Source: Hermodice carunculata
Lineage: Eukaryota > Annelida > Polychaeta > Eunicida > Amphinomidae
Reading direction: 5' to 3'
NCBI GenBank assembly: GCA_964020975.1
Contig: OZ026623.1
Span: 82,187,123-82,251,122, forward strand
Length of the DNA: 64,000 bases
Positions 38,656-49,340 of this stretch are shown here, piece by piece; position 1 is the stretch's first letter; every line of letters starts with the position of its first letter. A program made the translations under genes and the position numbers. The notes below the pieces were generated by a model. It was not told the origin of the DNA. It made no database searches and saw nothing but the letters and a program-made list of their open reading frames with translations.

Positions 38656-39388
38656 TTACCACAGTATGGTTTTGCTAGATTTTTCACATTTCTCAACCCA
38701 GTGAATGATTACATTTTGTTGTTGTTGTTGTTCTTGTTTTTTGCTGGACCTGGTAGATTACAATTAAAATAGATCTCAATCTTGGTAAGATATTCAATGG
38801 TCAAGATTTCGGTGAATGGAAAGGCAGCATGGGCGATAAAGGAGGAACAACTGCGTCTACCCTTGCTCAAGTTCCAATTATAATCTCGATGTTTCAGCAT
38901 TATTAATTAGCCCCAAAAGTTTTATTTTAGTATGCAATCTTATGTATATATCTTTTAACTGGATCTTTAATTACCTGTGCCAGATTTTTGGAAAATTTAT
39001 TAGACTTATACCTATCAAAATATTGAATGAAGATACAAAATATTTGATCATCGGTGAGCCTCGTTCTCAAAGGTTTGCAGGGCGGGAAATTTCGTTTTAC
39101 TGAATTTGCGGATTGTGAAGACTGCGTTCTGTTGTGCTGTGTTGAACGACTGCAGAATTCAACAAAGCATGGGGCAAGGCAACAAATTTAAATATCTAGT
39201 AGTCTTTCCCTTGTGGTTTGATCAAACATTTGCAGTGGTTAAACCCGCGCAAACATCACCAGCCTTCAATGGGAGCAAAATATTGGGGAAGAGGTGGATG
39301 TGCGAACATTGCAATGGCCGGGAATAATTCACAAGGCTATCATAATGGCTTGTGAGTACACTATTATTAACTCATGAACTTGTATGTC

Positions 39389-39392
39389 TTAA
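39389..39392. other. TTAA target duplication, left
   Basis: TTAA directly abuts the left inverted end at 39393 and matches TTAA at 49775-49778 beyond the right end. TTAA is the target site of Kolobok/T2 and piggyBac transposons. Confidence 0.85.
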
Positions 39393-39409
39393 AGGGCAGG
39401 TCTCAAAAT
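39393..39409 (+). repeat. Left terminal inverted repeat of the Kolobok-like element
   Basis: AGGGCAGGTCTCAAAAT. It matches the reverse complement of 49758-49774 at 16 of 17 positions. Similarity stops sharply after the final T. Confidence 0.88.
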
Positions 39410-39553
39410 GGAAAACCAGATATATTTCACCTAATTTGACTTCCCTCTATACGATAACATGAAAATTGCCACGATTTTCGGCTCTGTATTCAAAGTTATT
39501 GCTGTTTTAAACTGCTCATTGCATCCTTGTGAACAAAAAGCGGAGATCGTGCT

Positions 39554-39626
39554 TTTCCGGAAAGCGTAATGAATATTCATTAAAAATAGATCATGTGACC
39601 TAGAGTTGTCCAATGGAAAATGGCGG
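39554..39626 (+). promoter_or_regulatory. Promoter-like region of the THAP gene
   Basis: In order it holds a palindromic TTTCCGGAAA (ETS-type core, 39554), TCATGTGAC (E-box/USF-like, 39591), CCAAT overlapping the first ATG (39610), and AAAATGGCGGC (39618), the YY1-type word often found at the start of housekeeping transcripts. It is CpG-richer than the flanks and has no TATA box. Factor names are motif matches only. Confidence 0.5.
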
Positions 39627-39773
39627 CACGCCCGAAGCGGGCCAGTCTGTATGTAGTCAACAGTGCTGCGTGAAATTCTGCAGCAAGACAAACTTGGACC
39701 GCGTTTCCTTGTTCAGTTACCCAAGGGATGATACTTTGTGGAAACAATGGGTCAAGTTTGTCAAATCATGGAG
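39613..39773 (+). pseudogene. THAP zinc-finger exon 1 of the transposase-like gene
   Basis: The ATG at 39613 opens MENGGTPEAGQSV, then the first half of a THAP (C2CH) DNA-binding finger: CCVKFCSKTN supplies the first two cysteines. SLFSYPRDDTLWKQWVKF matches the usual F-x-[FY]-P-x-D...WxxW helix region. A donor (GAG-GTATTA) follows at 39774, so the second half of the finger (C-x2-H) should be on a later exon. I could not find that exon, so it is lost or too diverged. THAP domains bind DNA and sit at the N terminus of Kolobok and P-element transposases. The exon itself is open. It lies 220 bp from the left transposon end. A second ATG at 39620 is out of frame with the finger. Confidence 0.8.
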
Positions 39774-39945
39774 GTATTACCTCCATGGTCAAATGCAAAC
39801 GAAGTGATGACTGGGTGCCTGGGTCTGGGATATACATGCAATGTATGCTCGTAGTACCGTACCATTTTATTATTCACGATTTCGACCATGTCAGGCAAAG
39901 TAGCTTAGTAGGCCTACTATCGAAGTCGTCAAGAGAAGACACACC

Positions 39946-40301
39946 CCGGGGGGGGGGGGTACTCCCCGAAATTTTTGGTGGGTAGGCTCCACCGAAGGTA
40001 CAAAACCCGGACCCAACGGGAGCGGAACCAATGTCAAAATGGGGGGTCTTTTGGAGCTTGTATTGAAAAAAAAATGAAATTTTACATAAAATTTGGTGTA
40101 TTTTGGGGCAATTTGTTATTTGGAGACAGGAATTGAAAAACACAGGGGTCTTTGGGTGAAGCAAGCGAAAAAGGGGGGTCTTTTAGAGCTACAAGCAGGA
40201 AAAAGGGGGGTCTCAGAGAGCGACAAGTACCGAAAATAGGGGGTCTTTTCCGCGGCGCCTACCCGTATAGCAAGGTATAGGAAGTACCCTCCCCCCCCGG
40301 G
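39946..40301. mobile_element. MITE nested in the transposon, with a 9-bp duplication
   Basis: The ends are CCGGGGGGGGGGGTACTCCC on the left and, reverse-complemented, CCCGGGGGGGGAGGGTACTT on the right. The identical 9-mer AGACACACC flanks both sides (39937-39945 and 40302-40310). The interior repeats GGGGGGTCTTTT with GAGCTACAAG-type words three or four times and has no gene. Elements with these CCCCGGGGGGG-GTACTCC ends are common in marine invertebrates. An 8-9-bp duplication would suit a hAT- or P-like mobiliser, but that is inference. It lies just downstream of THAP exon 1 and so inserted after the host transposon. Confidence 0.82.
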
Positions 40302-40630
40302 AGACACACCAGGCCAGGGCACCAAGCCGCAGGTCAAAGTCAAAGTCCGAGTTTTCAACCTGATAACTGCGCATGCAGAATGAAGTCGACTCAACTCGGT
40401 TCTCTTCACAGACATGAATTCATGGTGTACAGTAATGACTGACAGCACATGACGACTTGAGCACCTTGGCTTGGTACCGGCGTCATTAATCTGTCAAACC
40501 AAATCCCCCCAATCTGTTTTCCTGTCTATCTGATCACCCAAACATAAAGCTTTATTTTTTAAAGAATCAGTTGCAGTTCTATGTGTCAAAGGAGCTCCAA
40601 AAATCATACAGAATTTGTCTGAAAATGCAC

Positions 40631-40631
<1 letters not shown>

Positions 40632-40657
<26 letters not shown>
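40632..40657. repeat. Poly(A) run
   Basis: About 26 consecutive A inside the transposon. No retroposon body was recognised next to it. Confidence 0.9.
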
Positions 40658-40661
<4 letters not shown>

Positions 40662-40925
40662 TACTGTTGGTAGAATAGCCTAGTAGTGATAAATACATAT
40701 TTACTTTTTCAGCATTATTATTTTTTTTCCATTGTCAATGTCAAGGCTGTTGATATTTGGAGTGAATGGGATATTTAATACAGAGAAACTTAAACCCAAT
40801 TCTGTAAGCCCATGTACCGTTTGAACGCTATCAATATGGCATATCAATAGTACATCTATATGAGAAAAAAAACACCCCATTGAATATTTCTATTGATTCT
40901 ATAGATTTAGCTTTGACTGAATATT

Positions 40926-40977
40926 ATTTATTTTTTTTATTTATTTTATTTTTTTTAATTTTTTTTTTTTTTTTTTT
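40926..40977. repeat. T-rich low-complexity tract
   Basis: An imperfect T run broken by A, ending in 17-18 T. It may be the reverse-strand tail of a retroposed sequence. No body was identified. Confidence 0.8.
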
Positions 40978-41204
40978 GGCTTACGAGTTTGACCAGGGCT
41001 TTCAAAGTTGTCAGTTTTATGCAGTATACTTAATGGTATTGAAGATCTCATTCAAAAAAAAAATAATCTCGTTGAAAAATTCTCACAAAGCATTTCAAAA
41101 AAAGGTAACTTGTATATTGCACAAACCTGGTCATGGATTTGATGGAATGGCACCACTATTGATGTGATCGTAAAAAAACAAACCCATTGGGAACTGTACT
41201 AAAA

Positions 41205-41290
41205 TCAAGGTCAAGAATGCGCACAGCCGGACAGATGTACAACCCGAAAATAGAAGGGGTCCCCCCCATGGGACCGACCCTTAAAAAAAA
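41205..41290 (+). repeat. Dispersed-repeat end with a GGGGTCCCCCC hairpin
   Basis: ACAACCCGAAAATAGAAGGG is followed by a GTCCCCCCCATGGGACCGACCCTT hairpin region and an A-run. It resembles 2155-2205 (ACAAACCAAAAACATAAAGG and so on). Similar words close widespread bivalve/echinoderm non-autonomous repeats. The family is not assigned. Confidence 0.5.
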
Positions 41291-41379
41291 AAAACAACAA
41301 TAGCAAAACCTGGAGAACAGATTTATTGAAGTCAAGAATTCATAGTATTGGCAACGAGCACAGTGGTCATCCACTTGTA

Positions 41380-41690
41380 AGGCCTCTGTCAATAATGTGT
41401 CCATCCCTCTTAAAAGGCCATTCTTGTGAAAAAAAAAAGTGTTGCATTACAATTACATTGTCTGTATGTGGAAAGTGCATCCTTCTTGTAAGGTGGAGAG
41501 CACTTTTCATCTGCAGTGGCAGTGGCCTTAGAAGGGGGAAAACCAATGTAAATTGAATTGTTACCCTTCTCAAGAATTTGTTTCTTATAAATGTACACAA
41601 GTTTTCGAATTGGTCACAGTTTTTGGGCAAATTTGAAATTCAATCAACTGAATAATCATTTATATTTTCGAGGGCAAAATTTTTTTAAAT
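41380..41690 (+). pseudogene. Possible decayed middle exon of the THAP transposase-like gene
   Basis: The frame SIMCPSLLKGHSCEK is followed about 25 residues later by ALFICSGSGLRRGK and, after a stop, IVTLLKNLFLINVHKF. In THAP transposase-like proteins a conserved C-x-GH block is followed at similar spacing by an A-x-LFSG block and a K-x-x-x-L-x-x-x-L stretch. The order and spacing fit, but identity is low and the frame is broken. I rate it as suggestive only. Confidence 0.35.
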
Positions 41691-42276
41691 AAACCCAAAT
41701 CAGCATTTTCTCAGTTTTACTTGCTGAATTTTCAACATAGATATTAAATTCCCACCCCCCCCCACCCCACCCCCCAAATATTCCAGACTACCACCACTCA
41801 GGAAAAAAATTGAACATTTGACATTTGTTGGTGCTGTAAATATAATTCATTGTGAAGATAATGAATATATTTTCTTCCTCTTCAATAAATTATCCATCAC
41901 ATACCTTAGGTGGTGCCACTAGTATTTCACATCCTTATCACCTTTCATCTCGGCAATGCGCCTGTAATGTTACACTGATATATATGTACAATTAAACATC
42001 CAAACAAACTACATGTGCACATATATACGAATTAATAATCATGTGAAGTTTCACGACTGTGGGTCCAATAGTTTGGATGTACACACAATATAAGTTTCAT
42101 GTTACAAGTGAGACATACAAATCGATAAGAACAAATCTATATCACCCCTTGCTGGGGGCATTAAAAGAAAGAGAAGGAACTGCACTTTTTTATATATATA
42201 TATATAGTATATGCAACAGTTTATAATATTTCTCAACCCTTACTTTATCATGTTTATTCTAAAGAGCAATGAGGGT

Positions 42277-42600
42277 AAGAATAGCAACAAGAGGTCCAAG
42301 GACCTCGTGCTTTGCTGTCACCAAGGCTAAATATTGCAGTTACATCTTGATTTCTAATTTCCCGAAATGCATGCCCTCCATAACCTTGAGAAAGTGGTCA
42401 AGATCATTTATGTCATGCAATAGGAGACCTCCAACTGTTACTAGACATTTTGAATTTAATATGTTTTCAACATATTTTGGTCCATATCTTCAATTATACT
42501 GTAGGTGGCACCACCAAATTTCAACAGGTGCAACCTACTTGACCTTGATTTTTATACCCTTTTTAAGTCCTGAAAGTTATATGGAGTTGACTTGAAAACT
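42277..42600 (+). repeat. Dispersed non-coding repeat starting with a GAGGTCC-AA-GGACCTC hairpin
   Basis: AACAAGAGGTCCAAGGACCT opens with a 7-bp perfect hairpin. It is followed by CTTTGCTGTCACC and later GACCTTGAGAAAG, TTGACCTTGATTTTTATACC. Openings of the type AACAAGAGGCCCATGGGCCT are familiar from widespread marine invertebrate elements. It sits in an intron of the THAP gene and is probably a secondary insertion. Confidence 0.5.
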
Positions 42601-42743
42601 GTGGACTGTATGGCGATGCACTGACAAACACGAGTGATTATATACGCTCTGCGACCTTTGGTTAGCAGAGCTAAAAGAAGGGAAAATTATCCTTTGTTTT
42701 CTGTGCTGTGCAAGTGTATCAAAAAAAATGTTGTCAATATCAG

Positions 42744-42905
42744 CAAGCAATCAGAGTGTGGTGATGTTGGCCACTGGAAAAAGGCCATTTCACTACACCT
42801 ATACTGGTGTGCAGCATCTACAGATGCTAAATATAGAAGGACAAGCAGAAGTAATTAAGGCAAAAGGGAGGCCACACTACACCACATACAGAATAAAGCA
42901 AAGCA
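42744..42905 (+). pseudogene. HLYWCA-block exon of the THAP transposase-like gene
   Basis: After an acceptor (AATATCAG) the frame reads KQSECGDVGHWKKAISLHLY then WCAAST, matching the conserved W-x5-NHLYWCA block of THAP transposase-like proteins. The continuation lies in a different frame as EGQAEVIKAKGRPHY, matching the family's G-x-A-E-x-I-x-AKW-x-S block with the Trp replaced. The switch between the two needs a one- or two-base indel near 42825, so this exon is disrupted. Family recall is by motif pattern only, without a search. Confidence 0.6.
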
Positions 42906-43427
42906 CCCAAATTTTGAAAACCAGATATAATAGACCTAAGCTTGCCAAATTCATATAGAATGAATACCATCTGAGAGTATAAAATATTGTTGAGGCTTAA
43001 AAAAAAAAATTAAGTGTGCTTCCCCTCATGAACCAAATTTTTTTTTTGGGGGGGGGGGGCAGGTAGGCAGATAATTTGGGTGGGTCGGTGGATGCTTTTA
43101 ATTTTTTTTAGAGAAAGGTCGTTCCAGTTAGGGGAAACAAACCATTTTTTTGCCTTACAGTGACTGATTTTGACCTAATATTTCAAGATCACTTGAGCTT
43201 TAAAAAGAAAACAACCACATAAAGGATACTGAGAGAAACATGCTTATTCATGGTTGTATCAGTGCTCATGTGCTTACACTCACTCATACTGATCGTGCCA
43301 GGAGCACGACTTGGATTTAATCAATTTTGAAACCTGGTAAGGATGTGTCTGTCCAAAGTTATATTCACAGAGAAATACTAATATACAACACAATTTTTTG
43401 TATTAATCAAAATGTATCTTATATCAG

Positions 43428-43600
43428 GATCTAAAGGAGCTGTGTTCCTGGAAGAGGCTTTGCTGAAACCCAAACTGTTGAAGGACACTGGCAAGCTTTC
43501 ACCAGTGTACCAGACTTCCATCCTTGAAGCAAAATACAGCTTGGATGTACAATTTGTACCTAAGAATGTTGCATTCTCTTACTGGGGGGATGTATGTGAG
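43428..43600 (+). pseudogene. QTS/FSYWG exon of the THAP transposase-like gene
   Basis: An acceptor (TTATATCAG) at 43427 and a donor (GAG-GTGAGA) at 43601 bound one open frame. It reads GAVFLEEALLKPKLLKDTGK, LSPVYQTSILEAKYSLDVQF and VPKNVAFSYWGDVCE. This is the family block LSPxxQTSxLExFHSVxxxFAPKxxxFSYxGM, in which the usual H-S has become Y-S. The next expected block (R-x-x-LA-x-LH-x-NEN) is not clearly found. It could be the weak VRSQETFLLCLHLSKH read-through to 43681. No stop lies in this exon. Confidence 0.72.
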
Positions 43601-43681
43601 GTGAGATCACAAGAGACATTTCTTCTATGTTTACATCTATCTAAGCACTTATACACATGCTTCTCTGGGATGAAAGTTTAA

Positions 43682-45435
43682 TACATATCCCATGCAAATC
43701 ACGAAATTACCCAGTTTGTTATGAAAATTCATGTACATTTGTGGCTATCATAAACAATGCTTCAATTCACACACAAGGCCTGAATGTTGCCGTCATTTAG
43801 GAGCAAAATGCTGACAAAATTTAAACAAATGCTGCCAAATACTCCCACTTAATTTGACTCAAAAAGCCAAATATATTTTGATTCAGCATCAAAATGTTTC
43901 AAGGTGCATCAACTCTAGGAAATAACTGCTCTGTAGCCACTGAAGGCAACTTTCAGCCCAACACATGATAAACAAAATATTAGTTATATGAACTTCGTCA
44001 GCTTTTGAAAATGTACTGAATGAATGAAATGAATACAAAAATGCACCATTTGTATGGATTGAAATCACTGGTCAGTCTCTGATAAGCCCTAGAAGTGGTA
44101 GACAGAAAAAGTTCATTATTACCAAAAAGTTACTTAATTTTGTTGACCATCAGAGACATTTGATAGCACCATCCACAACATGTTCTTGCAGTCATGCCGT
44201 TTTTCTGCATCACAGTCCTTGGTACAACTTACTGCAAGTACATTAAATAGGGATTGCTCTAAAGTATCCTCCCAGTCCATGACAGTACTGTAACCCTTTG
44301 CTCCTCTAAATTTTAGATTGTTCATATCTGCCATGCATTTCAACTAGAATGCAGACGGAATGCGAGCAACCACAAAAGATGGGAGACCCTGAGCTTCCCA
44401 AAAGCGAAGGAAGGGGGAGCTGCACTGCGCATGGAAAAAAAACAAAGCCAACATATGGTTAGCCATATGCATCCATGGGGCTTTCTCATTTACAAACTTT
44501 CAAAATGCTTTGTATTATCATAACAAATGGCTGTGTGGTTAACCAAGTCAAGATGCCTCAGATTACTTGTATTGATCACAGCTACATGTAGTACCTCAAT
44601 TTATCTACACATGTAGGAAAAAAATCCCACTTCAAAATGGCCCATTAAAACTAAGGTCAGCATCTTGTAGAACTTGCTCATCTCAGTGAACTTTAGTATG
44701 TACACAAAATGTTGCTATACTTGTATAGTTACCCCCCCCCCCCCATTAAGATTGAAAAAAAAAATATGCACACATATTAAATGTTTTTCATTAAAAATGC
44801 AAATAAACACTTCAAAGCCAGTACCTTTAAAACCCAATCATCGCAAATGTACCCCCCCCATGACATTGAAAAAAGGCCAAGGTTGCTGAATGTTGAAGTA
44901 TACTTAACTTCCCACATGTTGCTTCCACAGTATAACTTTCATGATCATAGCTTTATTTTTTTCTTTTTCAAAAGCTACTGCATCCAAGAAGAATGGACAA
45001 AAGGAACACATGCAAGAGATGACACACAAACATGACCACAATCATCAACTATACCCTGTTGGCCTGTTCAGGCCACAGGGTAAAAATTATGAAAACAGGC
45101 CACATCTTTACTTCAGGCCAGTTTTGGCCACTTTACGGGGGGAAGGGTTAATCATGATCTACAAATGTGGCTTGATTTCTTTTTTTTTTTTTTTTTTTTT
45201 TAGAATTTGCACTGCAAATAATTGGGAATTTGTTCCAAGGTTATGCTGAATGCCTGTCCAACCTAAAGGCATGTGCATGGAGAGGCACAGACAACAGACT
45301 CCGCAGACACTATCTCCCAGCTGCGAACATCCCGACATAGATACCTCTGTCAAGGAGTTTGTGTCCCATTACTGCTCTAACCAGTTGGTCCAGTGAACTG
45401 ACACAAAGTTTAGAATGTACTTTGCTGATTTAGTA
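43682..45435. other. Interior of the transposon between the two convergent genes
   Basis: No certain exon. It holds C runs at 44731 and 44853, each followed by ATTGAAAAAA, and a T22 run at about 45180. A 69-codon minus-strand frame (44134-44343) with four Cys is of unknown meaning. The 3' ends and poly(A) signals of both genes probably lie here, but no convincing AATAAA could be assigned. Confidence 0.4.
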
Positions 45436-45610
45436 TCATGCCAGTTCATCCAGGTCTACAAGGGCCTCATGATACCCCTCAAAGACCGAAGATGGGAAAC
45501 GGTCACAGACTATGTTGACCACACACGATGGCAAGGGCACTTGGATGTTCTTTCCCAGGAATCCCGAACACCACCGAACGAACTGCCCACAGGCAATGTA
45601 TCTGTAGTGT
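45436..45610 (-). pseudogene. Ballast-domain gene, terminal exon (P2RX7_C-like)
   Basis: After an acceptor (poly-T then GCAG, 45611) the minus strand encodes HYRYIACGQFVRWCSGFLGK, then NIQVPLPSCVVNIVCDRFPS and SVFEGYHEALVDLDELA before TGA at 45436. It corresponds to the end of the human P2X7 cytoplasmic ballast: the H-x-AYR-x-Y-x-x-W block and the LPSC-x-x-x-x-IR-x-x-FP motif that help hold the zinc cluster and guanine nucleotide. The usual A-Y-R is A-C-G here. Its phase does not match the donor of the preceding exon by one base, another sign of decay or of a missed micro-exon. It is not a P2X channel: no transmembrane or ectodomain sequence is near. Confidence 0.85.
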
Positions 45611-46561
45611 CTGCAAAAAAAAAAAAAAAAGTGTTGACCATTTGACTAAATACATGCATACTGATAATGAAAGCTTCTATGACAAAACCAGATGCATCAG
45701 TGCTTGACATTAACTGATGTAGGGGGTTAGTATTTGTAAAATATCACATTAGAAAGACTAGGCAAGTATTGATAAGAGCAGATACACTGTGTACCAAATG
45801 TGCCTGACTCCTTTGATCATTCACTGGACTCATCAGAGGTTAATGCATACCAGGGTAATAACTAACCACAAGTTCAGCATAACTATGTCTTACGCTCGTA
45901 AGTACAGGGAGTTGATATCTTTCAACCCCACTACTGTCCTTTGTATTGTATTACATTTCTTACAAATAGTGTGTGCATTATCTGTGCTGAATGTAGGAGT
46001 TGTTGCAATGTCAAGCCTGAAGTGTCTTGGTGAACATTCTTCATAAATATTATGCGCAAAGACATATACATGTATGTGTAACAAGATGACATTATAGTTT
46101 AAGTTGTCTGGTTTCTAGAAAGTTAAATAAGAATGGTAATAATTTCCCTTCCAAAACATGTACATCCATAGTCAGGCTCTTAGGAAGAAGCCTTCTAAAC
46201 AGCAGTATCATCTAAAACATTTTATCATGATGATTGTGTGCCTGTATATTGGAGAAAATGCAATGGTAAGGCAAGAAGGGTACAGCAGACAAAGAGCATA
46301 CCTTTTGCTCTTTTGGGCCTAGCAGCTTGGAAATATCACAAACCAAAAAAGTTTGGTTTCTGTCATAAGCTTAGTCCCAGCTGATTATTACAAGTGTCTT
46401 GTTTCGGGTACATGTAACAGTCCAACATTCTGCTCTGAAATTTAATAAGTCAGTGGTGAAATAGACATTACACTCTTGTTTGGAAACTACATGGAATTTA
46501 TAACAAGCCTAAGAAGAGAAAAGAACCCCACCCCCACCCACACACACACAAAATATGGTAC

Positions 46562-46799
46562 CTGTGAGAGGGACCAGCCCAAGCTCCATATTCTTGTATT
46601 GTAGGTAAGCACAATCAAGTGCATACCTAGCTAGGCATACTTGTGCAAACCCAGGGTGTTGAGTGATGCACCTGATGTTCATCCCATCGTCTAGCTCCTG
46701 ATAGACTGGCTCCCTCATTATCTGCTCCAATTCGTCCACTCATGGCAACAAGAGGATTCTTCCTCAGTGGGCACAGGTTGACAAACCTCACATAGGCAT
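46562..46799 (-). pseudogene. Ballast-domain gene, middle exon (P2RX7_C-like)
   Basis: After an acceptor (GTATGCAG, 46800) the minus strand reads CLCEVCQPVPTEEESSCCHE, the zinc-binding C-x-C-x2-C...CC block of the family. It continues, one frame over, as VDELEQIMREPVYQELDDGM, then NIRCITQHPGFAQVCLARYA and LDCAYLQYKNMELGLVPLT to a donor (CACAG-GTACCA). The second part matches the P2X7 'CIT-x-x-x-x-F-x-x-x-x-L-x-x-x-x-L-x-x-x-x-x-Y' segment. A one-base loss near the CCHE codons explains the frame change. Joined to exon 1, the invariant Trp codon before the first Cys would be TGA. The domain is otherwise well kept. Confidence 0.88.
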
Positions 46800-49068
46800 C
46801 TGCATACATATATACATGTATGAAAGTTTAAGTCATCCAACTCCTACATGTACCATGAGATACAAATGGTCTCTTTGTTTTTTCTCAGAGATAAGAGATA
46901 CAAGAAAGAAACTGATTCATGTTACCTGGTCTGCAGTACATGTATATACATGGAAGTTCATTTCATAAAATGGATACATGTGCCACAAGATAGAAAGGGC
47001 GTGTATGTGTTTTTTTTTCTTACAGATACAACACACATGAAAGAAATTACGTGTGCACATGCCATAAACTTGCATGTCTGCTTTGAAACATAACTGATCT
47101 GCATACATGTAAAATGCTGACGGGATAATGTAATTATCAAAATCAGGATAATACACATACATGTATAGTGTTCTGGCTACATTTCCCACAAATTTGCATG
47201 TCTGTTTGCCTGGGAAAACCAAAATCAACTTAGGGCCAGAATTCTATACAATAAATAGTTATAAACATATTATGCACTGTACCCATTAAATTTGCTTTCA
47301 TTAGTGCAGTAAACATGCCATATGACCAGATGGCACATCATTTACAAAAAGGGCAAATGAAGGGAGAAAATATTGGGGTGCCATCAAGGAAGACAAGTAC
47401 TAATCACCCAAAGTTACAACTGTCAGACTTGTATCTGCAGTAGGCCTACAGCAGTTACAAACTCTTGATTATAACCAACCCTCCCGCCTTGAAATGGTCA
47501 CATCTGGCAGCTGATCATATATATATATATGCACATACATGCATTTACAAATATTGAACAACCCATATGTTTTCTATTAACATGTCTCAAAGAGGTAAAT
47601 AACTTGACCACTAGGCCTATAAATCTTGTACACACAAACACAAGATTGTGCTGTGCTACGTTTTGTAACCCAAGACAGCACCGAGTTTAACTGAAAACTG
47701 TAATAATGAAAAAAAGCTCAAGTCAGAAGCATAATTTAAAAAAATTACAGAGTCTCAGTGTATTAGTGCATGTATATGTTTTCAGTAACTCTGATTTAGG
47801 TACAGATGGATGGCATCCATATTTCCTTCAGTCTCAAGATGCAACATCCAATGTATATTTCTGTTAACTGGCCTTGCAGTTCCCACATGGACATCATGGT
47901 TGATTACCCATGTTGCTTGTGGTTTTATTCCTTATTTTACATACAACCTGTTGCCAATAAAAAGCGGAAGATGTTGCCTGCACTTTTCACATGTGCCCAT
48001 TCACTAAGCTCTAAGCTATATAAATCCTGACGAAAGCTTTACTATTTAAGCCCATCATCAGATTCAACCTTTCGCAAAAATAGTGTGTGAAGTACCAGTT
48101 AATTAATCACAATTTCCTGTTATTGTGATACAACATCATGTATCTGGTGTTTACACTCAGCATGGGCCTGACTGAATATTTTTTTTTTTCCAGAATAAGT
48201 TTATCAGAGTATTGAAGGGTTGTTATACAGAACAGTGGCATTGACTTTTTTGTAAATAGTTTGTATTTCAAATGTACAAAAAAAAGTAAATGACAGCATT
48301 ACTATCTGACAAGAATGGAGATGACAAAATGTGATTGCATCAATTATGTCTGAATAAAAAAAAAATGTTCATTTTTAAAAAGTGATACCAGTTACCACAG
48401 ACTTGTTGTAATACCATAGATATAATTCAAAATTGAAACGGTATAAAGGAGTCTAGGCTCCTTGTTGGTTTAGAGGGCATAGTTGTTTTAAAGTAGTTGA
48501 TTTAAAACTCAGAACCCATGTCTTATTTGAAATTGCAATGGTGAATCCATCAAAGTTTGAGCTGCACACATACATATTCACCAAGCAGAGATTAATTTGT
48601 AGTGTAGGTCAGTGTTTTTGATGCACAGTGAATCTAAGATATTACTAGGAAGCCTAAAATGCTGTAAAATGTTTAGGCAAAGAATACATCTGAATGCTAC
48701 TACAGCACACTACTACCACCACTCCATACATGCAGTAGGTTGTAATTGTATTCACACTTGTTCAGAAATAGGCATTAACATTCTATCATCAGGTCATCGG
48801 GAATCCTAAACCTGTCGAGAAATGTAAACAATAAAATTGAATTGGTAGGATATCAATTCTGAGCCAGGAGCCAGGGATAATGCCAATGGCCAACAATTGA
48901 ACCGGCTTAACGTTAGTCGTTACAGGGCCTAGGCCTACTCTGAGTACTCAGCCTACAACTGCCGACTGCAGCAAAATAGACATCTTAGACTATTGTACTT
49001 CTTCATTGAGTCTGACTGCCCAAATCCTCTCCGATCGTCTCATTCATCTACTCTTTTACTTCGTGGAT

Positions 49069-49179
49069 TTATTGGGCAGGGATCCTTTCCAAGCTCAATT
49101 GAGCTGTCAGGTTATGCACGACGCCCACGACCAAGACGAGCATTGCAAATGCAATGCAGCACGTGCTACTGTCACTCAT
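49069..49179 (-). CDS. Short hydrophobic 36-codon frame, uncertain
   Basis: ATG to TAA on the minus strand inside intron 1 of the ballast gene: MSDSSTCCIAF, then a hydrophobic run AMLVLVVGVV, then a polar tail. It would make a single membrane segment. The surrounding 48900-49200 DNA is CpG-richer than average. Nothing else supports it, and plus-strand frames overlap it. It may be chance. Confidence 0.12.
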   Translation of the reverse strand: MSDSSTCCIAFAMLVLVVGVVHNLTAQLSLERIPAQ

Positions 49180-49340
49180 TCTGTTCGGGGTTTCTTATTT
49201 AAATATCAACAACCACACAAAAGTCTCAATTTCAAGTGCTGGTCTCAGGTACCCACAAATATAATTCATATAATCACTTTTTAAACAATGACATTGACTT
49301 GTACATTTATAGTCGCATGATATGAAACTCTTTTGTTTAC

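Noticed and set aside
42634-42858. 74-codon frame as an independent gene
   Set aside because: Its informative part (HWKKAISLHLYWCAAST) is a block of the THAP transposase-like gene; the upstream part is intron-like.
44134-44343. 69-codon minus-strand frame as an additional ballast exon
   Set aside because: It lies downstream of the terminal exon stop and shows no family motif.
45240-45400. Plus-strand frame MPVQPKGMCMERHRQQ as the transposase C terminus
   Set aside because: No match to the family blocks I know and no consistent splice phase from 43600.
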